Origin: Cricetomys ansorgei
Taxonomy: Eukaryota; Chordata; Mammalia; Rodentia; Nesomyidae
DNA length: 64,000 nt
Assembly: GCA_026225945.1 (NCBI GenBank)
Contig: JAMJFZ010003746.1
Location: 1,542,001 to 1,606,000 of the forward strand
Direction: 5' to 3'
The number at the start of each line of letters is the position of its first letter. The first letter of the stretch is position 1. A program made the position numbers and the translations under genes. Under the pieces are notes generated by a model. That model made no database searches. It was not told the origin of the DNA and worked only from the letters and a program-made list of their open reading frames with translations. Positions 1-12,200 of this stretch are shown here, piece by piece.

Positions 1-147
1 CAGTTGCCTCTAGGGACAAGTCCCTGATGGGTTATCCAACCCCAATCCAGTGCTCATTGGAGGGGAAGAGGAAGGGGTGTAAATTATATAAATATAGTAT
101 TAATGTATGGAATGTTAAAAATTTAAAATAAAAAACAAAAGCAAAAA
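1..147 (+). mobile_element. L1 LINE 3' tail fragment
   Basis: G-rich sequence is followed by an AT-rich stretch and a long A-rich tail near 118-147, as at the 3' end of a rodent L1. The start lies outside the window. The family call rests on remembered L1 3' UTR wording and is moderate. Confidence 0.4.
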
Positions 148-149
148 GA

Positions 150-440
150 GGAACTTGGGTGATCGCCCAGCCAATAATGTGCTTGCCATGCAAGTGTGAA
201 GGGCTGAGTCTGGTTCCAGAAACCCACGCAGGGAAGTTGGGTGTGGTGGTATGTGCTGGTAACACAGCACGGAGGAAGTAGAAATAGGCAGACTCATGGC
301 GTTCACTGGCCAGCTGGCCTAATCTAGTCTGTGAGTTTGGGGCCAAATGAGAGACCCTGTCTCAAAGAAAAAAGTGGACTGGACCTAAGGAATGGTGTCT
401 GAGATTGAATTTTGACCTCCACACATGTGCACCCATGTGA
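150..440 (+). mobile_element. B4-type composite SINE
   Basis: A tRNA-like left part (GCTTGCCATGCAAGTGTGAAG near 181-201) is followed by a B1-like part with GGTGTGGTGGTATGTGCTGG near 241-260. It ends with the usual GAGACCCTGTCTC near 351-363. That tRNA-like plus B1-like order is typical of rodent B4/RSINE elements. Edges are approximate. Confidence 0.55.
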
Positions 441-444
441 GCTG

Positions 445-465
445 GTCTCTCTCTCTCTCTCTCTT
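445..465 (+). repeat. (TC)n microsatellite
   Basis: Short run of about nine TC units directly after the B4-type SINE. Confidence 0.85.
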
Positions 466-479
466 AGATTGGGGACCCA

Positions 480-2335
480 TGTAAGAGGGGAAACTTGAAG
501 TATGTCTTTCCAAATCTGGCATAGTTCACTTAACATAGTGATAGACAGTTCCATCCACTTTCTTCAGATTTCCTTTTTCTTTACAGCTGAACAAAAATTA
601 TATTACATATGTGTGTCACATTTTCTTTATTTATCTATCGACAGATACCTAAGTTGGCTCCATTTCTTGGCTACTGTGAATAAAGCAGCAATAAACATGG
701 ATGTATAAGTGCGTCTCTGCTATGTTGACAGAGTATTTCAAGTATTTATCCCAAAAGTGGCGTAGCTGGCTCAGATGGTAGTTCTGTATTAGTTTTTTGA
801 GAAACCTCCATACTGACTTTCACTGCGGCTGTGCCAGTTTACAGCCCCACCAGATGCATTTTTTTTTAAAACTGAAAATAGATTCTTTTCTCATACAATG
901 TATTCCCATTATAGTTTCTTCTTACTCTACTCCTCCCAGTTCTTCCCCTTCGGATCCGATCCTGTCCTGTCTCTCTTTAGAAAAGAACAGGCTTCTAAGA
1001 GATCACAAACAAACATGACAAAATATAATGTAATATGATGAAGCAAAAACTATCATATCAAAATTAGACATGGCAACTCAACAAGAGGAAAAGAGACCCA
1101 AGAGCAGGCACAAGAGTCAGAGAGCCACTCGTTCTCACAGTCAGAGGTCCAATAGAAATACTATGCTAATGGTTATAATATATTTGCAAAGGACCTGGTA
1201 TAGACTTATGTAGGCCCTGTGGTTTCTGCTTTAGTCTCTGTGAGTTCATATGCACCTTGCTGATTTGATTCAGAGGGCCTGTCCTCCTGGTTCCTCCATC
1301 CCCTCTGGCTCTTCCACTCTTTCTGCATCTTCTCTCATGGGATCTCTGAGCTCTGAGGGGAGAGATTTTATGGAAAACTCAGACTCTCTCTCCGGGTAGT
1401 GTCTGGCTGTGGCTCTCTGCATCTGTTCCCATCTGCTGCTGGAGGAAGCATATCTGATGACAGCTAGAAATGGCACTGATCTGTGGGATAGCATTTTATC
1501 GATGCTTTTTATTAATAGTGTTTGGTTTTACCCTAGGTCGCTGGGCTATCTAGTCTCTGGTTCTTGGTCACCCAAGCAGTGTTGGGTATGAGTTTCTTTC
1601 ATGGACTGGGCCTTAAGTCAAATCAGACATTGTTTGGCTACTCCCACAAGTTCTGTGTCACTATTGCCCTAGCGTATTATGCAGGCAGGACAGATTGTAG
1701 GTCAAAGGTTTTGTGGCGGGGTTAGTGCCCACATTTCTCTTTTGGTAGCCAGAAGAATACCTTCTTCTTCCAAAGAGACTAGAACATAGATAGGAGCAAG
1801 GGCTCCAGGCATGCACCAGCTCAACCTCTCCACATTCAGTGAGTTGTGTGGATATTGTCCTCGGCAATGGGGCCTGGCTGTCAGTTTGTGGAGAGCAACC
1901 TTTTATCTTAGGAACAGCCTGGGTTTTGGGGGGATTTCCATGGTACACTGTTGGCTAACAACTCCATTGGTGCAACCTAGTCCCATCACTGGAAGCCTTG
2001 CCTGACTATGAGAGGTGGCCAGTTGAGACTCTGTTTTTCCTGTTCCTAATAGTCCTCATTAGAATCACCTTCATAGATTCCAGGAACTTGCCACTGCACT
2101 GGGTTTCCATCCCAATTCTGGCCGTCTCTCTCTCCCTCTACCCTATGTCCCCCTCCCCTGCTGCCCTGCTCCCCTGCTCCCCTGCTCCCCTGCTCCCATC
2201 TCTACCTGTCTCCATTCCACCTAGGGAGATTCCTGCATCGCCCCCCGACCCCTCCTCTTTACCTAACCTCTTCAGAGACTTATTAAAGTATCTCTTTCCC
2301 CACATGCTTACCATATTTGTTGTTGTTTGATTTCT
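480..2335 (-). mobile_element. Old L1 LINE, antisense, ORF2 end and 3' UTR
   Basis: The reverse complement reads as a degraded L1. Positions 480-850 match the well-known end of ORF2, where on the + strand one sees the phrase around CTGTGAATAAAGCAGCAATAAAC. Positions 850-2335 resemble rodent L1 3' UTR, including a segment around 1270-1370 with CCTCCATCCCCTCTGGCTC. Many stops interrupt the coding part, so it is dead. It may be more than one fragment. Confidence 0.6.
2164..2197 (+). repeat. Octamer tandem repeat (CCCCTGCT)n
   Basis: About four head-to-tail copies of an 8-bp CCCCTGCT unit inside the antisense L1 3' UTR. A local pyrimidine-rich expansion. Confidence 0.8.
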
Positions 2336-2351
2336 TTTTTTAAAAAAATTC

Positions 2352-2540
2352 ATTTTCTGTGTGTGTATGAGTGGGTTTTTTGATTTTTTTGCCTGCGTGT
2401 GAGTGCCCGGTGCATACAGAGGTCAGAAGAGAATGTTAGATCCCTTAGAACTGTTTGCGAGCCGCCACATGGGAACTGAACCTGGGTTCTCTACAAGAGC
2501 AGAAAGTGCTTTAAACCACCGAGCCATCTCTCCTGGCCTA
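2352..2540 (-). mobile_element. B3/B2 SINE, antisense
   Basis: Antisense B3 hallmarks: CCACATGGGAACTGAACC near 2466-2483 and, at the promoter end, GAGCCATCTCTCCTGGCC near 2521-2538. The tRNA-derived A and B boxes therefore lie at the right edge. Confidence 0.75.
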
Positions 2541-2559
2541 TCACTTGATTTCTTTCTTT

Positions 2560-2778
2560 AATTAAAGAAAAAATATTTTGTGCATATGGGTGTTTTGACT
2601 GCATGAAATGTCTGTGCATACATACATGCGATGCCTTTAGAAGCCAGAAGAGAATGTCAGATGCCTTGGGATTGGAGCTACAGACCGTAACTGCCATGTG
2701 GGTGCGGGAAATTGAACCTGACTCCTCTGTAAGAGCAGCTAGTACTCTTAATCTCTGAGACACCTGTCCAGCCTTTTG
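2560..2778 (-). mobile_element. B3/B2 SINE, antisense
   Basis: A second antisense B3 just downstream of the first, with TGCCATGTGGGTGCGGGAAA near 2692-2711 and the promoter end around 2757-2776. It is more diverged than its neighbour. Confidence 0.7.
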
Positions 2779-2824
2779 TTTGATTTCCCTTGTGGTTTGT
2801 TATTGCTCTTCTAATTCTACTTAA

Positions 2825-2826
<2 letters not shown>

Positions 2827-2856
<30 letters not shown>
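2827..2856 (+). repeat. (TG)15 microsatellite
   Basis: Uninterrupted TG dinucleotide run, followed by degenerate TG-rich sequence to about 2930. Confidence 0.95.
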
Positions 2857-2857
<1 letters not shown>

Positions 2858-2899
2858 TATGTTGTATGTGATGGTTTGGTGTTTGTGTGGTATATGTAT

Positions 2900-3270
2900 T
2901 TGTTAGGTGTGGTTTTGTGCACATGTATGTGTACATGCACGTGGGGACAGGGGTCAGCATCAGATGTCTTCCTCAATTGCGGTCTACCTCATAGGGTCTC
3001 TCACTGAATCTGAGGCTCATCGATTTGTCTAGACTGGCTGGCCAGTATCCTTGTGGTGTCTGTGCCACCAGCAGCCGAGAGTCTTGGTTTTGCCACTTCC
3101 TTGCCAGCACTTGGCTTTTTCTGTCTTTTCATTTTACCAGGCTGGTGGGTGTGTAGAATTCTCATAGTGTGGTTTTCGTTTCTCTCTCTCTGATGACTAA
3201 TAAACTCAAATGACTTGAGTTTACTGCCCTCTCGTGAAGCACCTCTCCATAGTTTCATTCGTTTACACAC
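2900..3270 (-). mobile_element. Degraded antisense SINE (B4-like) followed by antisense L1 fragment
   Basis: Positions 2930-3055 carry wording seen in old rodent SINEs (GATGTCTTCCTCAATTGC, then ACTGGCTGGCCAG). Positions 3085-3270 read like the reverse complement of an L1 ORF2 3' region (CTTGCCAGCACTT, then TCTGATGACTAATAA). Both calls are tentative and the junction is unclear. Confidence 0.4.
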
Positions 3271-3550
3271 ACTGGGTCTTCTGGCATGTTGACTTAAGTT
3301 CTTATGTATCATGGGTTCCGGTCCCGTGTTGGCTGTCTATACCTGCATCCACGTCTATGTCCCACATGTACATTCACACCTCTGTCCACGTGTGTTCCTG
3401 CCCATACCCTTATCTCTATACATGCTGCTCTGTACCATATCTATAGTCCACACCCAGAGTCCTGTCTATGTTTCTATCCATTTGTACCCTTATATCAAGA
3501 TCACATCATGATCCATATGCAGCTCCAGATCCACATCCGCATCTGCGCGT

Positions 3551-3553
<3 letters not shown>

Positions 3554-3592
<39 letters not shown>

Positions 3593-3612
3593 ATATATAC
3601 ACACACATATAC
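3554..3612 (+). repeat. (CA)18 microsatellite with alternating flanks
   Basis: A CA run from 3554 to 3590 is flanked by GCGCGTGCGC on the left and by alternating TA/CA on the right. The block is almost strictly purine-pyrimidine alternating, hence potentially Z-DNA forming. Confidence 0.95.
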
Positions 3613-5639
3613 ATATACGCGTGTTTTATGAATTCCTCATGCCCCTGTTACTGGTTGGACAGTGAGCAGTTAAAGACCTGACTCTCATGGTGCTCATATT
3701 CTTTTTTAAAGCAGACTAATAAGTAAGTGGAAAGATAATGTTGGATTGAATGACTTGAGGAAATTCAGGGGTGAGGGAGAAGTTCCAGGGTGGGAGTGTA
3801 AGTATGTCATTGAGAAATTGACATATGGGCAGATTCAAGGAGCGACCCCACACCTGGGGAAGCACTCCACGCCAAGCTCCTAGGCCGACACAGATCAGCA
3901 AAACTCCGAGGCCCCAGGACGCTGGCTCTCACTGTGATCAGGACTGAGACTCTGCAAGTTATGGACAGAGTGCTCAGAACTGCCTGGGTTCTCATGGGAT
4001 CCCTCCACCTGTAAGGGCAGAAGGGATGCTACAGCCCAGCATCTTGTCCTGTGCTTGGGCTGATGGCCCAGGTCACTGTCATCCTGGAGCCTGGCTTCCC
4101 TGCCTTTGTTCAGCCACCCTCAGGGTAGGCTCCTATAGACAAGCACTGTTCCAGGCCTGGTGCACAGCCTCCATTGTCTGGTAAGGAGCGGAGTGTCTCC
4201 TGTGTGCCTTGGCTTTCCAATAACCCAGCAGATGTTTACGGACCACATCACACCTCCACTTTCCAGAGCTGACCCTAGGAGGGCAATGAGGTTTTGGGTT
4301 AAGCCGGTGCTGCAGGGTAGCCTCACATACAGCTTTAAGCAGGACATCTGACAGGAGTCAGCCCTTGGCCTGTCTGCTTCCCCAGCTCCTTGGACACTGG
4401 GAAGACTGTGGATTGGTGCATATATGAACACTGAGGTCAGACTTGTGACAAAGACAGCTTCATCCGTGTCTACCAGAGATGGGGCTAGATGGTTCTCTCC
4501 CCTGGGGGTGGGGAGGTTCTACTTCACCAATGACATTTGTGGGTGCGCACTAAAGGAGGTGACTCTGGGTCAGGACTGGAAGACATTCAGAAACTCCTCA
4601 GCCATCAGCTTCCTCCCCTAGCCTGAGGACAGTCTCGTTCAGAGGGGCAGAGGGGAAAACTTGTTTTGGAGCAGGTGGCAACAGGGTGGCAATACAGGTG
4701 GTTAACTGTGGGTGAGGACTTCTTGAGAACTGCCATCATCTTCTTAGGACCTAGATGTCCTGTAGGAACAAGGAACAGGGCTAAAGAAGGCAGGGACAGG
4801 TTCCTACCCAGAGGTAGGACCGGTTTCATCCCTTTTGGTGTTGGAGTAATCTGAAGGAACAGGGTGTCTCCAAGGGCCCAGTACCTGAGGGTCTAGCTGG
4901 GTCTTGACACCAGGAATCTCCAGCAGAGGCCACTGTGAGCTTTGTATCTTCTGGATGAGCTCAGACAAGATGCAGAGATGGGGGGCAGTGTATCCCCATG
5001 AACACTATGGGCTCTGAGGCTCCGGGGGTTGGGGGGGAGTGAGGTCCAGCTCCAGTGCCAGCATTAACTGGGAGAGAAGTTGGGGGAGGCAGCTCAAGAG
5101 AAGGACATGTGTCTCCAGGCCTTTGTGTCCTCTTAGAAGAGGCCAGTGAATGGACCCTCAAGACAGAGCTCACTATCTAAGAGGCAGCCTGCTGATTGAT
5201 CTCTGTGCTGGCAAGAGAGCTGCTGAGGAAAGAGAGGAAGGGAGATGGCTGGAGAGAAGGGTGGCCCTCCAGGCTGCTGGGCAGAGAGCAGGCAGGGTGG
5301 GGTGGCTACAACAGGCACCTTGACTGGGCTGGATATAGTCTGAGCCTTCAGTGTCCATCAAACAGGGTGGCTTGCTTGTATGCTCTTGTGGGGTTGTCTC
5401 AGCCCCCTGGTCATCCTCCACTCATGTCTATAGGTTCCAGTGTGGCATGAGCGACCAGTTTCGACTCCCAGAACCTGGCCTAATTCTCCCCTGTCTCTGG
5501 CCCCCCCAGTACTGGATCCCCAGAGAGGGCGGGTCTTCGTTCCAGCCATCTCTGCCATCTGAACTCTCTGAGCTGGGGTGGCGGTGGGAGCTGGCAGGAT
5601 TCCTTCCTAGTGCTGGGACTAGAGCGAGATCCACTATGC
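3613..5639. other. Upstream non-repetitive DNA, no gene recognised
   Basis: Moderately GC-rich, largely unique DNA between the repeat-rich left edge and the CpG-rich region. I see no splice-bounded conserved coding segment and no interspersed repeat I can name. It could hold distal regulatory sequence of the gene that follows. Confidence 0.5.
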
Positions 5640-6200
5640 TGTGAGCCAGGCGCGCCCCTCCCTCCCATGCGGGTTAGCCCTTCCAGGACGGTAACTCCAC
5701 ATCCCTGGTGTTCGCTGGGGGAGGTGGAAGGACCGAGAATTCCTCAAGTCGCTCCCGACCAGAGTTGAGCGGAGTGGCCCTCAGGCGAAGCATTTAAACT
5801 AAGCATCGCCCCGGCACCTGCTATAGCTCTGTGGTGTCCAGTCTCTGGGGAGGAGAGGCGGGAGAGGCCGGCGCGAAGGGACGTCGGCAGCGCGATCCAC
5901 ACTGTTGCGCCACTCCCGAACCCAGCGCGCCCCGCGGGTGGGCACGCCTCACCGCGCCTCGCCCCTGTCCCCCGGCTAGTGCGCCCCCAGGGTCGCGGCC
6001 ACGTGGCTCAGCAGCCCCGCCCCGGCCAGAGGCGGCTCTGCCCCAGCCCGGGAGGGCAGTCTGGCTTCCGCACCGCCTGCGGGTCCGGTAGACTGAGCAG
6101 CAGCCAGGATGTTTCTGGAGCCGCAGGTAGGGCTATGGTGGTGCGGGACGGTGGGTCAGGAGCGCTCGTTCGCACTACTGCGGGGCTGAGGTTCCTGTGC
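5640..6200 (+). promoter_or_regulatory. RASGEF1A: CpG-rich promoter and 5' UTR region of RASGEF1A
   Basis: CpG dinucleotides and GC boxes are concentrated here and nearly absent on either side. Examples are CGGGAGAGGCCGGCGCG near 5859-5875 and CCCCGCCCCGGCC near 6015-6027. No canonical TATA box stands out, so dispersed initiation from a CpG-island promoter is likely. No ATG occurs between about 5670 and the coding ATG at 6109, which suits a 5' UTR of up to several hundred bases. The exact start site cannot be read from sequence. Confidence 0.75.
6109..6126 (+). CDS. RASGEF1A: RASGEF1A exon 1, coding part (MFLEPQ)
   Basis: The ATG at 6109 has A at -3 and is followed by five codons before the donor CAG|GTAGGG at 6127. 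Joined to exon 2 it reads MFLEPQ-EA-MPQTS in frame, so this exon adds eight residues ahead of the usual first methionine. The same longer N-terminus is known to me as a mammalian RASGEF1A isoform. The exon's 5' UTR extends upstream into the CpG-rich region for an unknown distance. Confidence 0.85.
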
Positions 6201-9200
6201 TCCGGAGCTTGGGAAGCCGGGCCAAATTAGGAGGGCGCTGGCCCAGGACAGCTGGGGCAACTCTGTCTCCTGTTCCTACCCGGACACCTGCTGCCACTTG
6301 GCCCTGGCTCGGGGTCTCTCCTGAGCCTCTGCTGACAGCAGAGACTCCAGTGCAAAGCTCCACCTGAAAACCTGCGGGGGAGGGAGGGGCAGGAGAAAGC
6401 TAAGGCTGCCCAGGACAGGACAGACTCATCCTTGAGCTCAGAACCACTGTTTACTCCATAAGTGCCTGGAGAGGGGGCGGTCTGTGATGGAGTGGTTGAT
6501 CATGTGGGAGGTGTGTGCTCGTATGTGCGATGTGTGGGTGGGAGAGAGGACGTGTTTATATATGGGAGGTGTAAGTGAGAGCCTTTTAAGAGGCAGGTGT
6601 GGGGGCAAGGCTGTGCCTGTGCCTTCTCAAATGCCATGTGTTTAAAGAGTAGAGTGCCCAGTGGAGAGAAGGCTGAGAATTTCCCTAAAATTAATCCTGA
6701 GCCTGTGCCACTGCTGAACCTTACCAGCTGTTTTGTAGAAGCCTCTTTCCGGCCACGATGGGCAGTGGGATTCTGTATGCTGTATGGCCTCTGAGCTTGG
6801 AGCAGATCTGCCTAGTCCAGGCCCAGTGGGGACCAGTGATGTGGAAGAGTGGAGCTGGGAGGCAGCCCTAATGGACTGAAGATGCAGGACATCTAACACG
6901 CATTTATTAAGCACCGCCGTGTGCTGGCACGGTGGTTCGCAGAGAACTAAGCAGGCCGCAGTCCTCATCCTCATGGAGCTCATCTGGGTTTCAGTGAGTA
7001 AAACACAGGACATGTTACACGGCAGTGTGGGCTGGAGATGAACGTAGAGGAATACCACACACCAGGCATGCGCCAGTAGGCATGGTCCTGTATTTTGCAG
7101 GGGCAGAACAGTGGTCAACCTCAGTGGCTCATGGCACAGGTGCTGTTTCCTCCACTGGCACCCATCCTGGGCGGCCTCTGCTCTGCCCCACACTCCTTGC
7201 CAGGGAGCCACGTTGACAGGGTCATATATGACAGAGAGCAGAGAGGGCCCTGCCGCCGGCGTCTCAGTGCTCCAGTTCCATGGCACATATCATTCTGTTA
7301 ACTACTGGGGGGCTGCATGGCTCCGCGCAGTCTGGGTATGATAACCTGCTTACCAAGGAAAGACGATGTATGGCACACTTGTGCCCAGAGAGCTGACTAC
7401 CAGTGTGGGGTGGTGTTTGTGCCTTTGGCAGGGTGGCCAGAGGAGGCCACAGAGATGTTCTGTGCATATAAGGATGCCACTGGGGAAGAGTGGGAAAGAG
7501 CTAAGTGGAAGGAAAGGGAACACAGGGGAAAGGCAGGGCAGGCCTGGGTGGGGAAGCCACCTACGTGTGAGGTTGGGCTGTGGGGAGCACCACAGACCAG
7601 CATGACAGGCTATAGCCCAAGAGTGTTGGAGGGTCTATCTATGCCTGGGACTGTTAGGCCATTGTTGGATGCTTCATTGGGGGCCCAGGACAGTGCGGGC
7701 TGTGACAGGACCAGCCAGGGCACAGATGGGGGAGCTCAGACTCTAGTAACAGAGACAGGAGAAGATGAGAGGGGGGTGCTTCAGTGTGTTTCGATGGTAC
7801 AGTAAAGAGGCCTTGCAGCTGATAGGCCTGTGGCATTAGGGGTTGGGCTGGGGTGTAGGAGTTGTTAGCCCCAGCGGAGACCATAAAATCTGCTGCTCTG
7901 TAAGGATGGTGTGCCGTGAAATGTAGCTGAAGGGTGTGCAGTCTCGAACTCAGGGAAATCTGATGGGTGTGCTCTGTCCTGGTGCCCTCCGGCCATGCTG
8001 CCTGCCCCTCTTCTGCTGACCCAAGTCATTGTGGCCCTGGTCAAGCCTCTTGCTCTTTTATGTGCACTTCTCAGGTGAGGACGCTGAGGATCCTAGCCTC
8101 TGGGGGTGGTGGCCCTTGGGTGCCTAGAGCTGGAAGAAAGTGACAGTACTCCTGTCAGCTGCCCTGAGAGTGCTGGAGCCCAAGATTGGCAAGTCCAGGA
8201 ACAATAGCACAGAACTCCCATTGGGTCGCAAACCCAGGAGGACAACAGGCTGGGCATGGAGGGGCAGTCAGGGAGCTGCTGAGGAGAGAGTTGTATCCAA
8301 GGGCGAGGGGAGCTGGTCTGCCTGCAGAAGGTGTCCACACGCTGGGTGTCACCTTTTCAGGAGCTCTCTAGAGTGACCGGGGGCTCGGGTCTGTCTGCAC
8401 TGTAGGGTAAGGGACACGGCTGTTCTACCTCCCGGCCTTGCTCTTCTTCTTTCATTGGGAACCCTGGGTCATCCTCAGAAGCTCACCTGAAAACTCGTCC
8501 TGGAAACCCTGACTTCTCCCTGCAGTCTGTTTCTGATCGCTATGCACCAGCACTGACCCTTAGTTTTGAGGAGATTTTGTCACCTATGCCGTACAGTCTG
8601 CTTCTGTGGCAGACGCCGAGGCTCCTCCCGTTCAGTCACCTGCAGCATAGACTTAGAAGCAACAGATGCTTGTTGGCTGAGTCGGGGAAGGAAGGACAAC
8701 ACAAGGACTAGAAATGGTCTAGCTCCGTCTCCTGCTTTTATATATAGGAAAACGGAGGTCAGAGGACTCACAGCTTGCCTAAGGTCAATTAGAAGGTCAA
8801 GAGTCAGAGCTGGCTCCTGTTCCAGGGTTCCTCTGCTGTGTCAGGTTCTAGGCTGTCTGCGTCCCTGAGACCTGTCTGAGGTACCAAGACAAGGGGAGCC
8901 CAGAGGCACACGTGTTTCGGGATCCTAGAAGACCCCCAAGTGACCTTGGGGTGAGTGAGGGGGGCAAGCATGGGGGTGTAGAGCTTGGGAAGACAGAACC
9001 TGGAACTTCTGTAGGCTCTTGGCTCTGTGCTGGTGGTTAAAGGACTTTGGCGGGACAGCCCTGCCCCCCATGCAGGGTGCCTTCTTGCTGGGACTGGAAC
9101 CTGGCATTTCCCAAATGTCAGTGTGGCTGCCTGGAACACTGCCCCTGCCTGTGTGGGGCCTGCACGAGTGAGTTGGGGGAACTCTGTGATTAAACAGCCC

Positions 9201-12200
9201 CAAGGGGTGCGCTGACAGTGAGGGGTCTCACGGTGTCCTCTCAGCCGCCCTCTTCCGGGATAGTTATTGGCTGATGAAATCAAGGCTTCTGAGACACAAG
9301 CTGCATCAGCAAGCCCGGGAGCAAGAGGAGCCCCGTGCCCTCCCTTGCTCCCACTACGTGCCAGAGAGAAAGAGCTAGCCTCATTCAGAGGAGAAACCCA
9401 GACAGGTGGCTAGGGTGGTCTCTTCCCCACCCCCCCGAATGTGTGTGTCTGGGGGCAGGAGTTTAGGGGGCTAGCTGAGTTGGTTAACAGTGCAGGCCCA
9501 CAGGAGACAGTGGGTCTCTGCGTCACAGCTATGGAGCTGCAGAACTGGGACGTCTGGGGAAATATTCACACAGTTAAAGAGACACACGGTGATGTATACA
9601 TGGGCACACAGATACACAGATACAGTGATATACACACAGAAACACGAGAGAAAGACATAGACACACAAGCACAGAGAAATACACATATGTATGGATACAC
9701 ATAGAGAGACACACAGGCATAGAGATACAGAGACACACAGACACACAGAGTGAGAGACAGACACAAAGACACAGATACACACAGAGGGATACACAGTCAC
9801 AGAGATACACACACAGATAAAGACACACACACACAGTTACACAGATAGATACAGAGATGCCCACAGACAGATACACAGAGAGACATACAAATGTAACAGA
9901 CAAAGATACATAGATAGAGACACACAGAAGTATACAGACAGGTAACTAACAGACACAGACACATAGACACACACTACATAACGATACACAGAGGTATACA
10001 CACATACATACAAAAATATAAATAAAAGACACAGAAGCGCACAGACTGGGACATTCAGATACAAATGTATCTATACCTATATATATCTGTGTAGATAGAT
10101 ATATGTATATATAGAGATCTATATCTGTGTAGATATCTATTTAGATATAGATATAAACAGACACAGAGATATATGAACAGAGACACAGAGATACAGAGAC
10201 ATAGAGATATATATACAGATACACAGATAAGAACACATAGACACATATATATACACAGAGACACAGTGAAATACATACATACACAGATATGCAAAGAGAT
10301 GCATACAGATACAGACAGGAACACATAGAGACACACACAGACATAGAGATACATATGCCTAGATACACAGAGAGATGCACCAGAGGTATGCAGACAGATA
10401 CAGAGAGACATGCAGCCACAGAGGCAGATATACAGACACATAGGCACACACAGAGATAAACACACAGATGCATGTACAAACAAGCATAGTCATACTAGGA
10501 CAAATCCCAACACAGAATCATGCAAATGCATACATCGCCCTCTTCCTACTGCTGCTGGCGGGGCATCCAGTGCCTGTGCTACCTGCTTCTGTGGGGGGGG
10601 GGCACACTCAGGGAACTGGAAACGGGCAGGCCCTTGAGTTGTAACAAATGTATGCTATATAACTGGTCACTGAACTCGTGTTATTTTGAATACATTTTTA
10701 ACATGGCTTCCTAAAATAAGGAAATTAATATTACCTGCTCATGAGAATCACTTCTCCATCTCGAATGTACCTTCTAATTCTTTATTGTGCTTCCCAAAAG
10801 ACACAAAGCAGTATTTCCTCGTGGAGGTTGGTCATCCTTGGCTCGGCTTCGCTGTAGCGAGGACTGCCCTGTTTCCCCAAGTCCACCGCTGGCCACTGTA
10901 GTGTATACAGCTGTTTGGCATCAACCTGCCCTGCAGTCACTGCCAATGTGCTCACCAAGCGCGGATATGCAGTTTCATCAAGGCTTTCCTGTATCTAGCA
11001 GAGCCATCCGTGCACTGTTTTTCCTCCTGAGCCTATTAATGCATTAACTTACGAAATTTTGAGGCTCGTTTGTCCCTGTGTTCCTGGAATAAATCCTTCG
11101 GGGTCAGGCTCTGTTGTGTTTTAAAATGTTACTCAGTTCATTTTACCATTTTGTGATTTTTTTTTGGTGTATTTTCCACCTATAGCTATAGGTGTTCCAC
11201 ACTTCCATTCTCCAGATGTTGGCCACATCTGGAGAATTTGGCTATGCTTCATAGGACGAATAGAAAAGCTTTTCTATGATTGAATAGCTGAAGTGGGGTT
11301 TTTTGTTTGTTTGTTTTTTGGTTTTTTGGTTTTTTTTTGAGACACAGTCTTCTATTTAGTTTTGGCTGTTCTGGACTTACTATGTAGATCAGGATGGCCT
11401 TGAACTCACAAAGATCTGCCTGCCTCTGCCTCCAGAGTACTGGGGTTAAAGGCGTGCCACATCTGGCTCTGAGTAGTTTACATATGATACAAAACTCTCT
11501 TATTCTCAAAGGCCTGAAATGATTCACTGTGGAAACTCTCAGCCAGAGCCTGTGTTTGTTTCCCTCCTCAGGTTCAGTTGGCTGCCGACTCGCTTAGTGT
11601 GCCCTGCGGTTATTGGACTCTGCAAGTTCTGAACATGTTTAGTCTGATTAGATTATTTGTATTTTCTAGGGAGATTCCAGCTCGAAGGGCTTTCAGATAA
11701 TTTAAAGTTGCACAGAGGAGTTGTGAAGAGCTTCTTCCCCACATCTTTCCTTCCTTTTCTGATTAGAATCACCAGGGGTGCGCTCTCTCTCTCTTCTTCT
11801 TCTTCTTTTTTTCTGTACACGTGTGCAGGCCTTGTACACGTTAGGCAAGTACGTACTCCCGCCCCAGTCCTGGGAAAGTTTGTTCGTTTGTTCTTTTTGT
11901 GACTCGAGTATCACTGTGTGGCCCAGGTTGACCTTCAACTCACGATCCCCTTCTTCAACCTCCCAAGAGTTGGAATTACAGAGGTGGACCACTGTGTCCC
12001 ATTGCAAGATTTATCTCTTAAATTGTATTTAAAAGAATTAGCTCTTGAACTTAAGAAGTTCTATTCCCTTCCATTAAATTTATTTATTTACCTTTTGGCA
12101 AGTCCTTCCCTTTGTCTTCTTTAGCATAATTCTGTTTTATTTAGAATTTCTGTGAAGGCTGGCCCCCTGGTTGGCCCCTCCCCACGGGATCTGGCCACTC

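Noticed and set aside
6642..7286. 214-codon open frame on the - strand in intron 1
   Set aside because: It crosses an ancient repeat-like segment, shows no family motif, no plausible promoter and biased composition. Long open frames occur by chance in GC-rich DNA.
7317..7805. 162-codon + strand frame in intron 1
   Set aside because: No recognisable domain, no splice-site support and no codon-level conservation signal I can see.
8580..8868. Possible short exon with open frames on both strands
   Set aside because: The interval is a MIR element; no acceptor/donor pair with conserved coding content.
9565..10475. CRISPR-like array
   Set aside because: No constant repeat with unique spacers; this is a drifting short-unit satellite in a vertebrate intron.
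9471..10483. Several long - strand frames rich in Cys, Val, Leu and Ser, superficially like membrane proteins
   Set aside because: They are translations of the CA/GA satellite in all phases; several overlapping frames are open at once, which marks composition rather than coding.
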